A stretch of 64,000 nt of DNA from Lineus longissimus (GCF_910592395.1 NC_088321.1:15438001-15502000), one strand, 5' to 3'; positions 54,334 through 63,971 are shown, counted from the stretch's first letter. Program-made: numbers and translations. The notes: generated by a model not told the origin, from the letters alone.

Positions 54334-57300
54334 ATGGCTCACACAAGGAACCCATTAGCTCAGCAATCCCCAACGGAATTGACATTTGACCCCGAAACGG
54401 AAATGACATCACAAAAACCAACGGAGGACCCACGCCTCATCGAAATGCTTGAGGCGATTTATTTCATTGTTTCCAACTACGTCTGGATCTTACCGGTAAC
54501 CATCGGCATCCCGGGAAACATCATTTCAATTTTTGTAGCCAATCGGAAGCATAATAGGAGTCTGTCGCCATGCATCTATATGACGGCCATGGCGCTGGCG
54601 GACACCATGATGTTGATCCAACAGTCTTGGTTCTTTCCGTTTCCCGCCACGCTCTGGGGGATTGGCGCCTTTATCGAGAGACGTGACATCCTCTTTAAGT
54701 AAGTTGATTGTTGTGACATCCTCTTTAATCAAATCGTGACATCCTCCTTCCAGAATCATATTCAAAGATGGCCCTCATAACGGCCACCTTTGATCAAAGA
54801 GGCCAAAAAAGATAAAAGAGCTTCTGAGCGCCTGTGGCGTAGAACCAAACTTACTGTTCATCTCGAGATGTTTCGTGAGTCAAGAACGAGCTATAACAAA
54901 CTACTTCGTGCAACGAAGGCACAGTATTTCCAGGACAAAATCATCGAAGTGAAATCGGATAGAAAAGCCCTTCAAAGGGTTTTTAATGACATTCTCCTCA
55001 AGGACAAGGAGGTCAAACTGCCCGACCATGACGATCCTGCCAAGCTTGCCGATCAGTTCGCGGAATATTTCGATGAGAAAGTAAAGGGCATCCGTCAAGG
55101 ACTTCCTGCCCGGAGTGATGTGCGATGGCCAACGACAGCATCAAACACCCAACCATCACTTGGGTGTTTCGATCCAGTTGATGACGCTGAATTGCTTAGT
55201 GTTATCAAACGGTCACCTAAGAAGTCGTGTGACCTTGACCCCATGCCAACTTGGTTGCTAGTATCCTCCATCTCAGCAGTCATTCCCATCATCAAGGTGA
55301 TCGTAAACAGATCCATGGCTGATGGAGTGGTGCCAGACTCGATGAAAGAAGCGTTGGTTTTTCCTCTGCTCAAAAAACCATCCCTAGACCAGGAGATTAT
55401 GAAAAACTATCGACCTGTCAGCAATCTGACTTTCCTCTCAAAGGTACTTGAACGAGTGGTCGCTGCGCGCCTCAAAGCGTACATGGACATTCACGATCTC
55501 CATGACACTTTCCAGTCAGCATACAAGCAGGGTCACAGCACGGAGACTGCCCTGCTTAAGGTACAGAACGACATTCGATGCATGGTGGACGAACATGGAG
55601 CCGCGATTCTCGTTCTTCTTGATCTTAGTGCCGCGTTTGACACAGTTGACCACGAGATTCTCCTTGGTAGATTGGGTGATTTGTTGGGTGTATCTGGCAC
55701 TGCCCTTGCATGGTTCCGCTCATACCTGACATGCCGTAGTCAGCGTGTGGTAATAAACGGGAACCTATCGACTGCGAAACCACTTTGCTTTGGTGTCCCT
55801 CAAGGATCGGTCCTTGGACCGATTCTTTTCCTCGTTTACATTCTACCACTCGGAGAACTGCTTAGAGGATGTGACATTCAAAGGCATGGATTTGCGGATG
55901 ACACACAGGTCTACAGGGCCATTACTGCCTTGCGCAACAGATCTGCTATCCCTCATCAGGTGAAGGAGCTGAGTGAGAAACTGGCAATCATTCACCAGTG
56001 GCTTGCCGATAACAAGCTGAAAGGAAATCCAGATAAGACTGAAGTCCTCCTGTTTGGCACCCCGCAGTCGCTCAGGTCACTGGACATGCATTCAATCGAT
56101 GTCGCGGGAACTGGGATTAGTGTGTCAAATGTTCCTATTAGGAATCTAGGTGTGCTTTTTGACTCATCCCTCTCTATGGACGCCCATGTGAGCAACATCG
56201 TCCGTGTGTGTTCTTATCACCTGCGCAACATTGGCAGAGTAAGAAAAGAGTTGACTGATGAAGCTGCTGGGTGCCTGACTCGGGCGATGGTCCTTTCTCG
56301 CCTCGACTACTGTAATAGCAGCCTTGCTGGCTGCAGTCAGTCATCCGTGGCCAGACTTCAACTTGTCCAAAACCGTGCAGCCAGACTTGTTACCAGAACT
56401 AGGCGCTCTGATCACATCACGCCTGTCCTGAAGGAATTGCACTGGCTGCCGGTGGAGCAAAGAATGATTTACAAGTTGTTGGTCCTGGTCTACGGAGCGA
56501 TACATGGCACAGCCCCCGGGTACCTTTGCAGCCTCATCACTCCCTACGTGCCAACCCGGCCACTAAGATCAGGGTCGCAGGATATTATAACTCAGCCAAC
56601 ATATAGACTCAAAACGTTTGGTGGGAGAGCATTCGAGATTCTTGCTCCCCAAATGTGGAACACTTTGGACGCCACACTGCGACAAGAGACCTCATTGGCC
56701 ACATTCAAAAGTTCTCTAAAGACATTTCTATTTCGAGACTATTTCGGGGTGTGATTCAAACTAGGTGGGGAGCGCCACAGAACATTGCGACAGTGATATG
56801 GGGCGCTATAGAAATGCTAATTCTATCTATATCTATCTTTATATAACAGCCCCCTTCGACACTAGCATTGGTTGTTTGACGTCAGAGACTAACATTCCTT
56901 CCATATTAGGTTCGAATGGTAACCTAAATTACATAGGCCTGGAATCCTTTACGACGCCTTATTTCAAGATGGCCGCTATGTCGCGCCATTTTGGGTAATA
57001 CATGTGTAGGTCTCCCTTATAGTTTAAATAGCACATAGCCTCAATTTTGAGATGCTCTCCTGACAAAATGAGGTTGACCATTTCAATTCAAGATGGCCGC
57101 AATGTCGAAATTTTTTGGATTATGCATGATCTTTCTTTTGTTTAAGATTCGAATGGTACATTACCTATACATCGGGGATGCTTTCCGGATTTTTCCTGGC
57201 AGAGATGAGTATTGACCGTCTGATCGCAGTCAGGTTTCCCATGAAGGCCCCGAGGATGTGTACCACGGCCAGGGCGAAGAAAACGGTCATCGTCTCCGCC

Positions 57301-58236
57301 ATCCTCATCATCTTGGTCAATCTGAATGTATTCTTTACGATGCAGTTTATCAAGGATCCGTTGACAGGTAGAGTGGCAATTAGTTGCGTCTCGACCACAC
57401 ACTATTGACGCTTGGTTGCCACACATCTGACCTACATGATTTCGTCCAAAATTTCTTCTTGTTGAAAAATAAAGTTGAAATTATTTTCATATGCGTGTAT
57501 GCTGCCTGACATATCATGAAAAAATCAAGTAAGGTATTACGAAAATACGTAATTTTAAGACGTTATGAACGAAAATGCTTCATGCCCATGGTGATTTTAG
57601 CATCTATATTCCTGTCTAATGTTACAAAAATTAGATGATTGTTAGAAGTACCTATAACATTCCTTGATGCCTTATTTTATTCCTGTATATGCTCATATTC
57701 TCATGTTTTTCTCTCTAGGAGTAGAAATCTTGGTCATAAGAGTGCCAGATCACGAAATCGTCGAACTTCTAGTATCTGGCTTTCAATTTGTCTTCGGAAC
57801 TATCTGCCCCTTTCTGATAATATTTTGCAGTAACATCATAATCATCGCCACGGTTCGCACCGCGGCAAAACAAAGATCTGTACTTTCAACGACGCAACAA
57901 CAACACGCGGTAAAAGATAAACAAAATGACACGCAATTTTTGACCCGGATGTTGATTTTCGTTTCCTGTGCTTACGTCATCACCTCATTACCATATCGTA
58001 TTTTCCACGTGATCATGGATGTACCGGAAATGTCTGAGTTGTATGACATGGGGAACAGTTACTGGAATTTGAGGTACAATATCATCGGTTGGATGTTCTT
58101 TCACTGGTGGTGCTGTAACTATTGTATCAATTTTTATTTATATTGCGTGGGCGGTGGTCACAGATACAGAGACGACACGAAGGAGGTCATCAGGCTGATT
58201 ACAAAATGTCTCTGCTGCAGGAGAAAACGACGGTAG
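54334..58236 (+). CDS. Class A (rhodopsin-like) GPCR, 3 exons, 367 aa
   Basis: Exons 54334-54698, 57147-57367 and 57719-58236 join in phase to 367 residues. It is a seven-helix plasma-membrane receptor, probably for a peptide or small ligand. TM1 contains GIPGN, TM2 LADTMMLIQQSW, TM3 ends SIDRLIAV (the DRY position, Asp145-Arg146), and TM4 is VIVSAILIILVNLNVFF. TM5 is LLVSGFQFVFGTICPFLIIF, TM6 is FLTRMLIFVSCAYVITSLPY, and TM7 ends NFYLYCVGG (an NPxxY variant lacking the Pro). The tail CLCCRRKRR may be palmitoylated. The class A disulfide is not visible: position 3.25 is Phe in ILFKFEWY and the predicted second extracellular loop has no Cys. A 2.4 kb first intron holds a LINE in the same orientation. 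The subfamily is unassigned; invertebrate peptide-receptor expansions are likely relatives. Confidence 0.9.
54683..54751. repeat. Short tandem repeat across the GPCR exon 1 donor
   Basis: GTGACATCCTCTTTAA occurs at 54683 and 54713, and partially at 54736. The first copy is the end of coding exon 1 and runs directly into the donor (TTTAA then GTAAGT); the others are intronic. Local slippage has therefore duplicated the exon border. Confidence 0.85.
54780..56846 (+). mobile_element. CR1/L2-type LINE, 5'-truncated
   Basis: A non-LTR retrotransposon inserted in GPCR intron 1, sense to the gene. The 5' border lies just before 54790 and cuts the element immediately after where the endonuclease domain would end. 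The 3' UTR follows the stop at 56754 and ends in a short-period tail (tctatctatatctatctt) at about 56846. Such tails, rather than poly-A, characterise the CR1/L2 group. No target-site duplication was recognised. Confidence 0.93.
54790..56754 (+). CDS. LINE reverse transcriptase ORF (fragment, 654 codons)
   Basis: An uninterrupted frame from the truncation point to a stop at 56754; there is no native start. It encodes the reverse transcriptase that copies the element RNA at the chromosomal nick. The order is that of the CR1/L2 group: IKEAKKDKRASERLWRRTK (linker after the lost endonuclease), KNYRPVSNLTFLSKVLERVV, LLDLSAAFDTVDHEIL, GVPQGSVLGPILFLVY and the catalytic HGFADDTQVY. The thumb and C-terminal region follow, with LHWLPVEQRMIYKL, APQMWNTLDATLRQ and FKSSLKTFLFRDYF. 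The absence of any stop or frameshift over 1.9 kb implies a young insertion. ORF1 and the endonuclease are missing, so this copy cannot move by itself. Confidence 0.95.
   Translation: MIKEAKKDKRASERLWRRTKLTVHLEMFRESRTSYNKLLRATKAQYFQDKIIEVKSDRKALQRVFNDILLKDKEVKLPDHDDPAKLADQFAEYFDEKVKGIRQGLPARSDVRWPTTASNTQPSLGCFDPVDDAELLSVIKRSPKKSCDLDPMPTWLLVSSISAVIPIIKVIVNRSMADGVVPDSMKEALVFPLLKKPSLDQEIMKNYRPVSNLTFLSKVLERVVAARLKAYMDIHDLHDTFQSAYKQGHSTETALLKVQNDIRCMVDEHGAAILVLLDLSAAFDTVDHEILLGRLGDLLGVSGTALAWFRSYLTCRSQRVVINGNLSTAKPLCFGVPQGSVLGPILFLVYILPLGELLRGCDIQRHGFADDTQVYRAITALRNRSAIPHQVKELSEKLAIIHQWLADNKLKGNPDKTEVLLFGTPQSLRSLDMHSIDVAGTGISVSNVPIRNLGVLFDSSLSMDAHVSNIVRVCSYHLRNIGRVRKELTDEAAGCLTRAMVLSRLDYCNSSLAGCSQSSVARLQLVQNRAARLVTRTRRSDHITPVLKELHWLPVEQRMIYKLLVLVYGAIHGTAPGYLCSLITPYVPTRPLRSGSQDIITQPTYRLKTFGGRAFEILAPQMWNTLDATLRQETSLATFKSSLKTFLFRDYFGV
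56962..57128. repeat. Direct repeat with two AAGATGGCCGC motifs
   Basis: TTCAAGATGGCCGCTATGTC at 56962 and TTCAAGATGGCCGCAATGTC at 57091, followed by similar 'ggRttaYRcatg' blocks. They lie about 129 bp apart in GPCR intron 1, just downstream of the LINE. The core resembles the YY1 consensus (AAGATGGCGGC) but differs by one base, so a binding role is speculative. Confidence 0.55.
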
Positions 58237-59448
58237 ATGCCCTCCCAATTGCGAGAAGTTACTGATAATCAACCTCTTCATCCGGGGACTATTGATTAGC
58301 AATTCAAAATGGCTGCACAGCTTTTCAGATGTTCCCAGGGATCAATAAGGTGACCACCGGAAGGTGGGAGCGCACTGACCCATGAGAATAGAGGTTGACT
58401 GATGATCGAGTTGTCCATTAATCGAGTGTTCTAATTTTGCATTTGAAATTTCGCGGCCACTGCGGTTTCCCGCTGAAGCGGAATCTGTCCTTTGCGTTAG
58501 AATTACCCTACGTCGGGCTTTCACGACGATGCCCAACCTGTTTTGAGATGAGATAACTGCTCCTATTGTACCCTGGCGAGCGGAACATATCAATGTTCAC
58601 CTGTAAACCGTGCTAAGTCGCAGGAGTAGTCGATCAGATCAATGAGCAACAGCTACGAATGAGGAGGCCGTCAAGCTATATATGTATTCGGGTGGATGTG
58701 AAATGGCCAATTTCGTCCGGTATGGGGCGCGTTCCCCCGAGTATATATTGATTGAGGTCGACACAGTAGAATTAAACCAAACTTCGTCATTTGCAAAAGT
58801 TACTCCATTTCTTGCACCCTTCGAAATTTGGCTGAAATCGCTTAATACATTCGGAGATAGGTCGACCTTTTGTTCCCATGATAGCCACAGGTAGGGCAGG
58901 TTGCGGCAGTGGAGGAAACCAAAATAGTGTGTTCGTCGTTAAACTCGTCTCTCTCAATCTCTCAAAGGTTGAATACAGGTAACACCTTTCTCTTAATTCC
59001 ATTGCTACGAATGCGGAGGAGATGGGAGTTACTAGGTTCACAAACTCCAAACAGCACTGAACTTCTACATGTTTTCTCAGTAGAACCACATTCCAAACCA
59101 TGACATGTGACCGAGGCTGGGCGATGTCCTGGTGACCTCCGAACCAGGAACCAGAAACCACGGTGGGTAAAGGTATTGGTTTACCTTAACAACACAATAG
59201 AAACAAGGCCCTCCCATTACACTTGGGACAGAGTAAGCAACAGCACCACTCCCAGAACTCAGAGTGTATGTAGACCACCCTGAGGGAATTAGGGGCTAAT
59301 ATTCGCTTCTCATAGAGCCGCAGAAACGATCTTTAACCCCTGATTTATTCAGGGGGGTGGAGACCCTTGCTGTTGCTCGGCAATCTCACATCATTCACCG
59401 TTAAATGGGCTTTTTAATGTCTGAACGATACCGTTAACACGCTGGAAA

Positions 59449-59560
59449 CTATCCGTGAAGTTCAGTGTCCCGAACCCCGAGACTTACGGGTTCCGAACAC
59501 TTCCTCTATTTGAGTGCCGAGTACGTTAATATTATTCATCTAGGAAAAGCACCCCCATCG
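59449..59560. repeat. Dispersed repeat copy (partner at 54015-54130)
   Basis: 'actatccgtgaagttcagt', 'cccgaaccccgagacttacg', 'ggttccgaacacttcctct' and 'tctaggaaaagc' match the partner in order and orientation. Confidence 0.7.
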
Positions 59561-59739
59561 TTTTCAAATATACATGCATGACATTTCATGGAAAGACTTT
59601 CTTACGCTAAACACGTGGGAAACAAAAGTAAAAAATGCGGCCATGTGCACAATGGTGAGATCTCGCGATACTCATGAGAATTGGGTCTGACGTAGATTTG
59701 GTTTGGCACCATCTCCGGATGTGAAGAATTTGCTCAGTA

Positions 59740-59822
59740 GATCAAAAGTACGCTATAGTAAACTCTGCTAGTCGATCACTGAGGAGCAGTTACCAAGGGC
59801 GACGCTTGGAGATTTGGTTCAG
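59740..59822. repeat. Dispersed repeat copy (partner at 63693-63772)
   Basis: 'agatcaaaagtacgctatagtaaa', 'tgctagtcgatcactgag', 'agttaccaagggcgacgcttggagat'. The same blocks appear in order at 63693-63772, and a shorter piece ('agcaaccgttaccaatgg') appears inside the MITE at 44036. It lies just past the TNFR-like stop codon, probably in its 3' UTR. Confidence 0.65.
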
Positions 59823-59884
59823 CAGCGTGGAGCGACGCCCGTGTGGTTGGCGCAGTCGCAATGCTTGCAAACGGAACCAGAACT

Positions 59885-61998
59885 CTAGTTGGGTAGCGGA
59901 AGGATCACACCAACGAACAACATCGTGAGAACACACATTACGATTGTTCCGTGGTTCCAAATGGCGCAGGCACCGCATATTAGCTCATCTGAAAAGTGAA
60001 AAGATATTTTAGAGTCAAACCTCGTGTAGAGTTAACTTAGCCGACATTCTTAGACATTGTAACTTTTATGGTTTATCAGCCAACACAAATATGCACCGCG
60101 TAGAAGATTTTCAGTGACCTCAGAGGTTTTTCACAATCTCAACTATCTCATTTGGTCATTTCATTTTACCAAACCTACCAGCCCTAAACCGCAATGAGGG
60201 AACTTACCCACGGAAGTGACATTCTGGTCCGGGCCGCAGACCGTATCCGAACTGACTGTGGCCTTGGCTAACGTACAGCTAAATTCGTCACATCTGCAAA
60301 AGTAATGTGGCATTGAGGTAAATGTATCCTGAAACGTCTCTACAAGATGAACGACTGCCTTTGTCAACTAATGATATCGCTAAGGGTCGCAGCAGTAACA
60401 CCAGCCACCTGCCCGCACCAAACTGACCAAGAACGCTTACTTGTGGCTCGATTACAATAGATTTGTTGTGGTTTTTAGTCCATGACCTCCTTCACCTTCC
60501 CAATAGGCAAAAATGCTTTTATTCCGCGCGAGTTGTAGTAGTTGTCGTTATTAAATCTGTATCTTGTTACTAACACAGTCACCGGGATGCACTCCTGAAT
60601 TTCGTCATTGAGATCCGAATACGTCTCGCCCGATACACAGTCAATGCAACCACCCCTGTAGTCCACCCCCTGTCCCCCTGGGCAGGGGGTAAAATTGATC
60701 ATGCAGAGGTCAACGGAGTCATAGTCACTATAGAACCCCGAGAGACACTGACAGATTGCATCGTGCGTTCCATTTCCCTCAAAGCGATATTTAGTCCCGT
60801 ATCTTCCGCTGCAGTACCGACTGAAAGAGAAAATTGCGCCGCTGCTGTTGTCGTCGTTATTATTCATACTTACTCAGTCACCGGGATACACTCCTGCTCA
60901 GTGTCGTTTCGATCCGAGTACGTATCGCCCAATACACAATCGCGACAACCGCCCCTCAAGTCCGGTTCTTGGCCAGGTGGGCACGGGTACTGCCAGTTCA
61001 CAGAGCAGAGGCCGACGAAATCGGAGTCGCTATAGAAACCAGAAAGACACTCGCAAATCGCATCGTGAGTACCATTTCCTTCGAAGGCGTAATAGTTTCC
61101 GTATTTGGCGCTGCAGTAGAAGCTGAAAGAGGTAACGATGTCTAGATGTGGTAGGAAGATTTGTCCTAGGGTAGACTGATAGTCCCTGTAATAATGGATT
61201 GCCGCACATGGACACTGCCGCTAAATTGAACAGCATTTAACCAAAACAAAATAACGACTGCAGCCTGTGGCAGACGTTGAAGAAGCCGTTGTGGTCGTCG
61301 TTAATACTTACTGCTTTCTGCAATGGTTGTTGTAGTTTCCAAGCGTAAGGTAGCCGGCATTGTAGGACCACCCGTTCATGTAGTAGGGGTAGTAGGGGCA
61401 CGGCTGGCAGTAGCCGTACAAGTCAGTTTCGGAGCCGTTACATCGGACAGGCTCGGTAGCTGTTAGAAACAGAATGTACTCAACAGTATGTAAAATAACG
61501 AAACTTGAATGGTTCTCATCAGAAAACTGAACAATTCTCAGTCAAAAGTTCGACAAAACTCGGAAACAATACATAGTAAGTGCGTACCTGGTCCACAAGT
61601 GATGTTATACTCGCAGCACCCTTGTGTTCCATTGCTGAGTGTGTAGTTCCTGGCGGATGGGCACGAGATTGACGTTGTGTTGACCGTTCGAGTGGACAGG
61701 GCAAAGATGGTTGCTGATAGTACCACAACGACCGCCAGGTGGCGCAAATATACCTTAAAAGAAAGGAATTATAATTTCCTGAAGGGTCATCTTGACAGAA
61801 ACCATGCAGTCCTATCAGTACCCGATATGTAGGTCAATTTTCACCACCTGCACATTGACATGATAACTGTATAGTAACAATGCATACTTTTATTTACTTG
61901 TGCCACAGACAAAAACAAAGAATGTGAGTAGCGTAGGCCCTTTACAGAAAGATTTGTAATTGGAAGTACATGTAACTTACTCGATCTCCAGAAGGCAT
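59885..61998 (-). CDS. TNFR-like cysteine-rich surface protein, 338 aa, 7 exons
   Basis: Exons 61998-61981, 61753-61588, 61459-61312, 61122-60874, 60820-60575, 60293-60208 and 59988-59885 all join in phase and end in TAG, giving 339 codons. The N-terminus MPSGDRVYLRHLAVVVVLSA is a signal peptide or signal anchor. Cys-rich modules follow: CCEYNITCGPG; a Tyr-rich segment (CQPCPYYPYYMNGWSYNAGY); two duplicated modules of about 82 residues (...FEGNGTHDAICECLSGFYSD... and ...EGNGTHDAICQCLSGFYSDY...); and CDEFSCTLAK with SSDTVCGPDQNV, the latter closely resembling TNFR/NGFR repeats. About nine N-glycosylation sequons are present. The C-terminus is a short hydrophobic stretch (TIVMCVLTMLFVGVILPLPN) with no cytosolic tail, suggesting GPI attachment or a decoy-type receptor without a death domain. 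TNFR membership is likely but not proven; EGF-like modules are the alternative. Confidence 0.8.
60575..61122 (-). repeat. Duplicated exon pair (249 and 246 bp)
   Basis: The adjacent exons 61122-60874 and 60820-60575 encode modules with about 57 of 82 residues identical by eye and all Cys aligned. Both have phase 2 borders at both ends, so the exon could be duplicated without breaking the frame. The second donor is GTTAGT instead of GTAAGT. Confidence 0.85.
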
Positions 61999-63250
61999 GC
62001 TATGATTCGGTTGATGGCCAGGCTATGACTATTCCTCTGTCTTTGGCAGTTACAGGTCACCCATTTGGTCAGCTATCAACCCCAAAATCAAGTATACACC
62101 AATAATTTAAGTATGTTAGTCCAAGGAAGTCCAATAGAACCCCCTTGGTAAGTCCGTCGTGGCAAGAAGAGATCGTGTTTACACCAGGGCAAAGAATACA
62201 CAAAAGCCATTTTAAAACAAACTTAACCACAAGCCGTGCCGTAACTTTAAGAAAAATAACTACATGTACATCGTAGAGTCAACTTTGTCCCACTCAGTTA
62301 AGTACACACAACGTGTATATTCTATTTTTACGGCCTTGTTCCTTGCTGAAGGACGAGTTCCACTATAGCGCGAAACTACCCCGGTTTCCAGTTTCGGTGA
62401 AATTTTGAATGCAATCAAAAATAACCAACTCGGGTGGAAAAACGGCAAACTGGGGGGGGGGGGGGGGGGGGGACAGAGATCCTGCAAATCGGAAGTACTT
62501 GTATTTGTCAAATTGACCGACTAATGTATGTTAGTTCTTAGTACATACTCTTCGAAGATAATCACACAACCCTACAATTGTGTTTGCTTCATCGTAAAAC
62601 AGCCACCCTGACCCTTTTTATTGGCGGCCACGTACCTGCAAAACAGATTTAAGCCGTTTTCCCCTAAAATGGTGCTTTCTACAAGCTTATAACTTTTTCC
62701 CAGATTTAACCAGCGAGGAACGCTTTCATAGTCAGATAGATATATCCAAGCCTGAACTTTTCCGTGTACTTCATATTGGTCACCTAGGCAACCTCAGTAA
62801 ACTAACAAAATATCACGGAATGGCGAGCGGCGAACTCTCAGAGTTTTTGAAAATTCGCACTGGGGCGCTTTTCTATTTGGTTTTAGAATAAAGAGGTTTG
62901 CATGTTATAGCAGTTTAATGAATTTGCCACGCTATCATATTTAGGCGTGTTGTGGAAAACTGTAGAATTTCCTTGAATCAACTAGGCCTACCCAAAATCA
63001 CGTCTGTGGGAAATTTGCTTCGGCCCACCAGGGTGTGATGAAATGTGCCTCCGCATGTCGGCACCAGGATGTTGTTGCTTGAACGAGGTGGAATTAGCAT
63101 AGTTATGAATTTTCGTGTTTAATTCCAACATCCTCTCTAAACCTCGTCCCCTTCGGTAAATGAGTCGAACTTGCAATGCGATGATCAATATCGTTGATTC
63201 GACGCTTCGCCCGGGGAACGAGAAATAGAATATTCACGTGATAGCAACTG
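61999..63250. other. Head-to-head intergenic region, TNFR-like / Ly6-like
   Basis: About 1.3 kb between two divergently transcribed genes for Cys-rich surface proteins. It contains a G21 run at 62452-62472. No clear TATA box was seen for the minus-strand gene, and no coding frame is supported. Confidence 0.5.
62452..62472. repeat. Poly-G run (21 G)
   Basis: An uninterrupted run of 21 guanines, likely to fold as a quadruplex in single strand and likely to vary in length. It lies between the two divergent genes. Confidence 0.9.
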
Positions 63251-63299
63251 ACCAATCACCACAACGAAGACAGCAGGTGATTGAATTGTCAGTATAAAT
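63251..63299 (+). promoter_or_regulatory. CCAAT box and TATA box of the Ly6-like gene
   Basis: ACCAATCA at 63251-63258 and TATAAAT at 63293-63299 are spaced about 40 bases apart. The TATA box is 82 bases upstream of the ATG at 63381. A start near 63322 (gatcactttc) would leave a UTR of about 60 bases. The layout is that of a focused, regulated metazoan promoter. Confidence 0.55.
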
Positions 63300-63380
63300 T
63301 GTTGATTTCGTCCCAAAAGCGATCACTTTCACAGAAAATTCGTATTTTTGTTCTACAAATACTTTTGAATGAGTTTCAAA

Positions 63381-63971
63381 ATGTCCTCTCAGTTTTTCGT
63401 TAGCTTTTTCGTGTTAGCTGCTCTGGCTTTAATGGAGGGTAAGTTACTTAAATATCTTTCAACAACAAGTTTCGGTGCCCGTATTCCCGTGGTTCTAAGC
63501 TTCTTTGCGAAGTCTTGGGATGGTTTCGCCCCCTGAGACGGCTAACTTGGTGTTTCCTGCTCGAATCCTGGGTTTCGTCCCAGTTGGTGGTTACAGATGG
63601 CACTGATGATCTTAAGCCGCCAATTCGTAGCCTAAAACTGCTACAGTACCATGCACTCCCCAAATGATAGGACTTTGCTAACATTTGCTCCGTAGCAAAA
63701 GTATGCTAGTAAACGGTGCTAGTATCACTGAGCAACCGTTACCAATGAATGGCGAGGCTTGGAGATTGAGTACCATGTTCTTCTGGATCTTCCAGGTGTT
63801 TTTTGCCTGAAATGTCAGCAGTGTTGCTACACAGATGACACCACGGGCTCAATTGCAGTCCCTCAAATGGCAGGTGACTCGGCCATCGTGTGTGCCCCAG
63901 CCAACATGGACTGTCTGTTTGGGGCCAAGAAGTTCGAGCAGGATTGTGGAACCGGCGACTGGAGATGTCTG
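63381..63971 (+). CDS. Ly6/uPAR-like secreted Cys-rich protein, N-terminal part
   Basis: Exon 1 (63381-63438) begins at the ATG and encodes the signal peptide MSSQFFVSFFVLAALALME. Exon 2 (63796-63971) follows an acceptor TCTTCCAG and continues in phase with GVFCLKCQQCCYTDDTTGS, then VCAPANMDCLFGAKKFEQDC and GTGDWRCL, ending in phase 0 at a donor (CTG then GTAAGT). Start of the mature chain as LKCxxC directly after the signal peptide, with exon-phase 1 after the leader, is the pattern of Ly6/uPAR (three-finger) proteins, which are secreted or GPI-anchored. The remaining cysteines, including the diagnostic final CN, would lie beyond the right edge, so the assignment is incomplete. Its promoter carries TATA and CCAAT boxes. 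It is divergent from the TNFR-like gene. Confidence 0.7.
63693..63772. repeat. Dispersed repeat copy (partner at 59740-59822)
   Basis: 'tagcaaaagtatgctagtaaacggtgctagt', 'atcactgagcaaccgttacc' and 'ggcgaggcttggagattgag' match the partner with roughly 75-80% identity by eye. It lies in intron 1 of the Ly6-like gene. Confidence 0.65.

Larger units (their letters stand above)
58237..59884. other. Intergenic region, GPCR 3' side to TNFR-like 3' side
   Basis: The two genes converge here. No coding exon is supported. 'tttatt' near 59343 would be AATAAA on the minus strand, a possible polyadenylation signal for the TNFR-like gene. Dispersed repeats sit at 59449-59560 and 59740-59822. 'gaaatattcgcttctc' at about 59300 resembles 45350-45415, but only briefly. 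Confidence 0.4.

Noticed and set aside
54029-54433. 134-codon minus-strand frame overlapping GPCR exon 1
   Set aside because: It is the antisense shadow of the receptor exon and a dispersed repeat.
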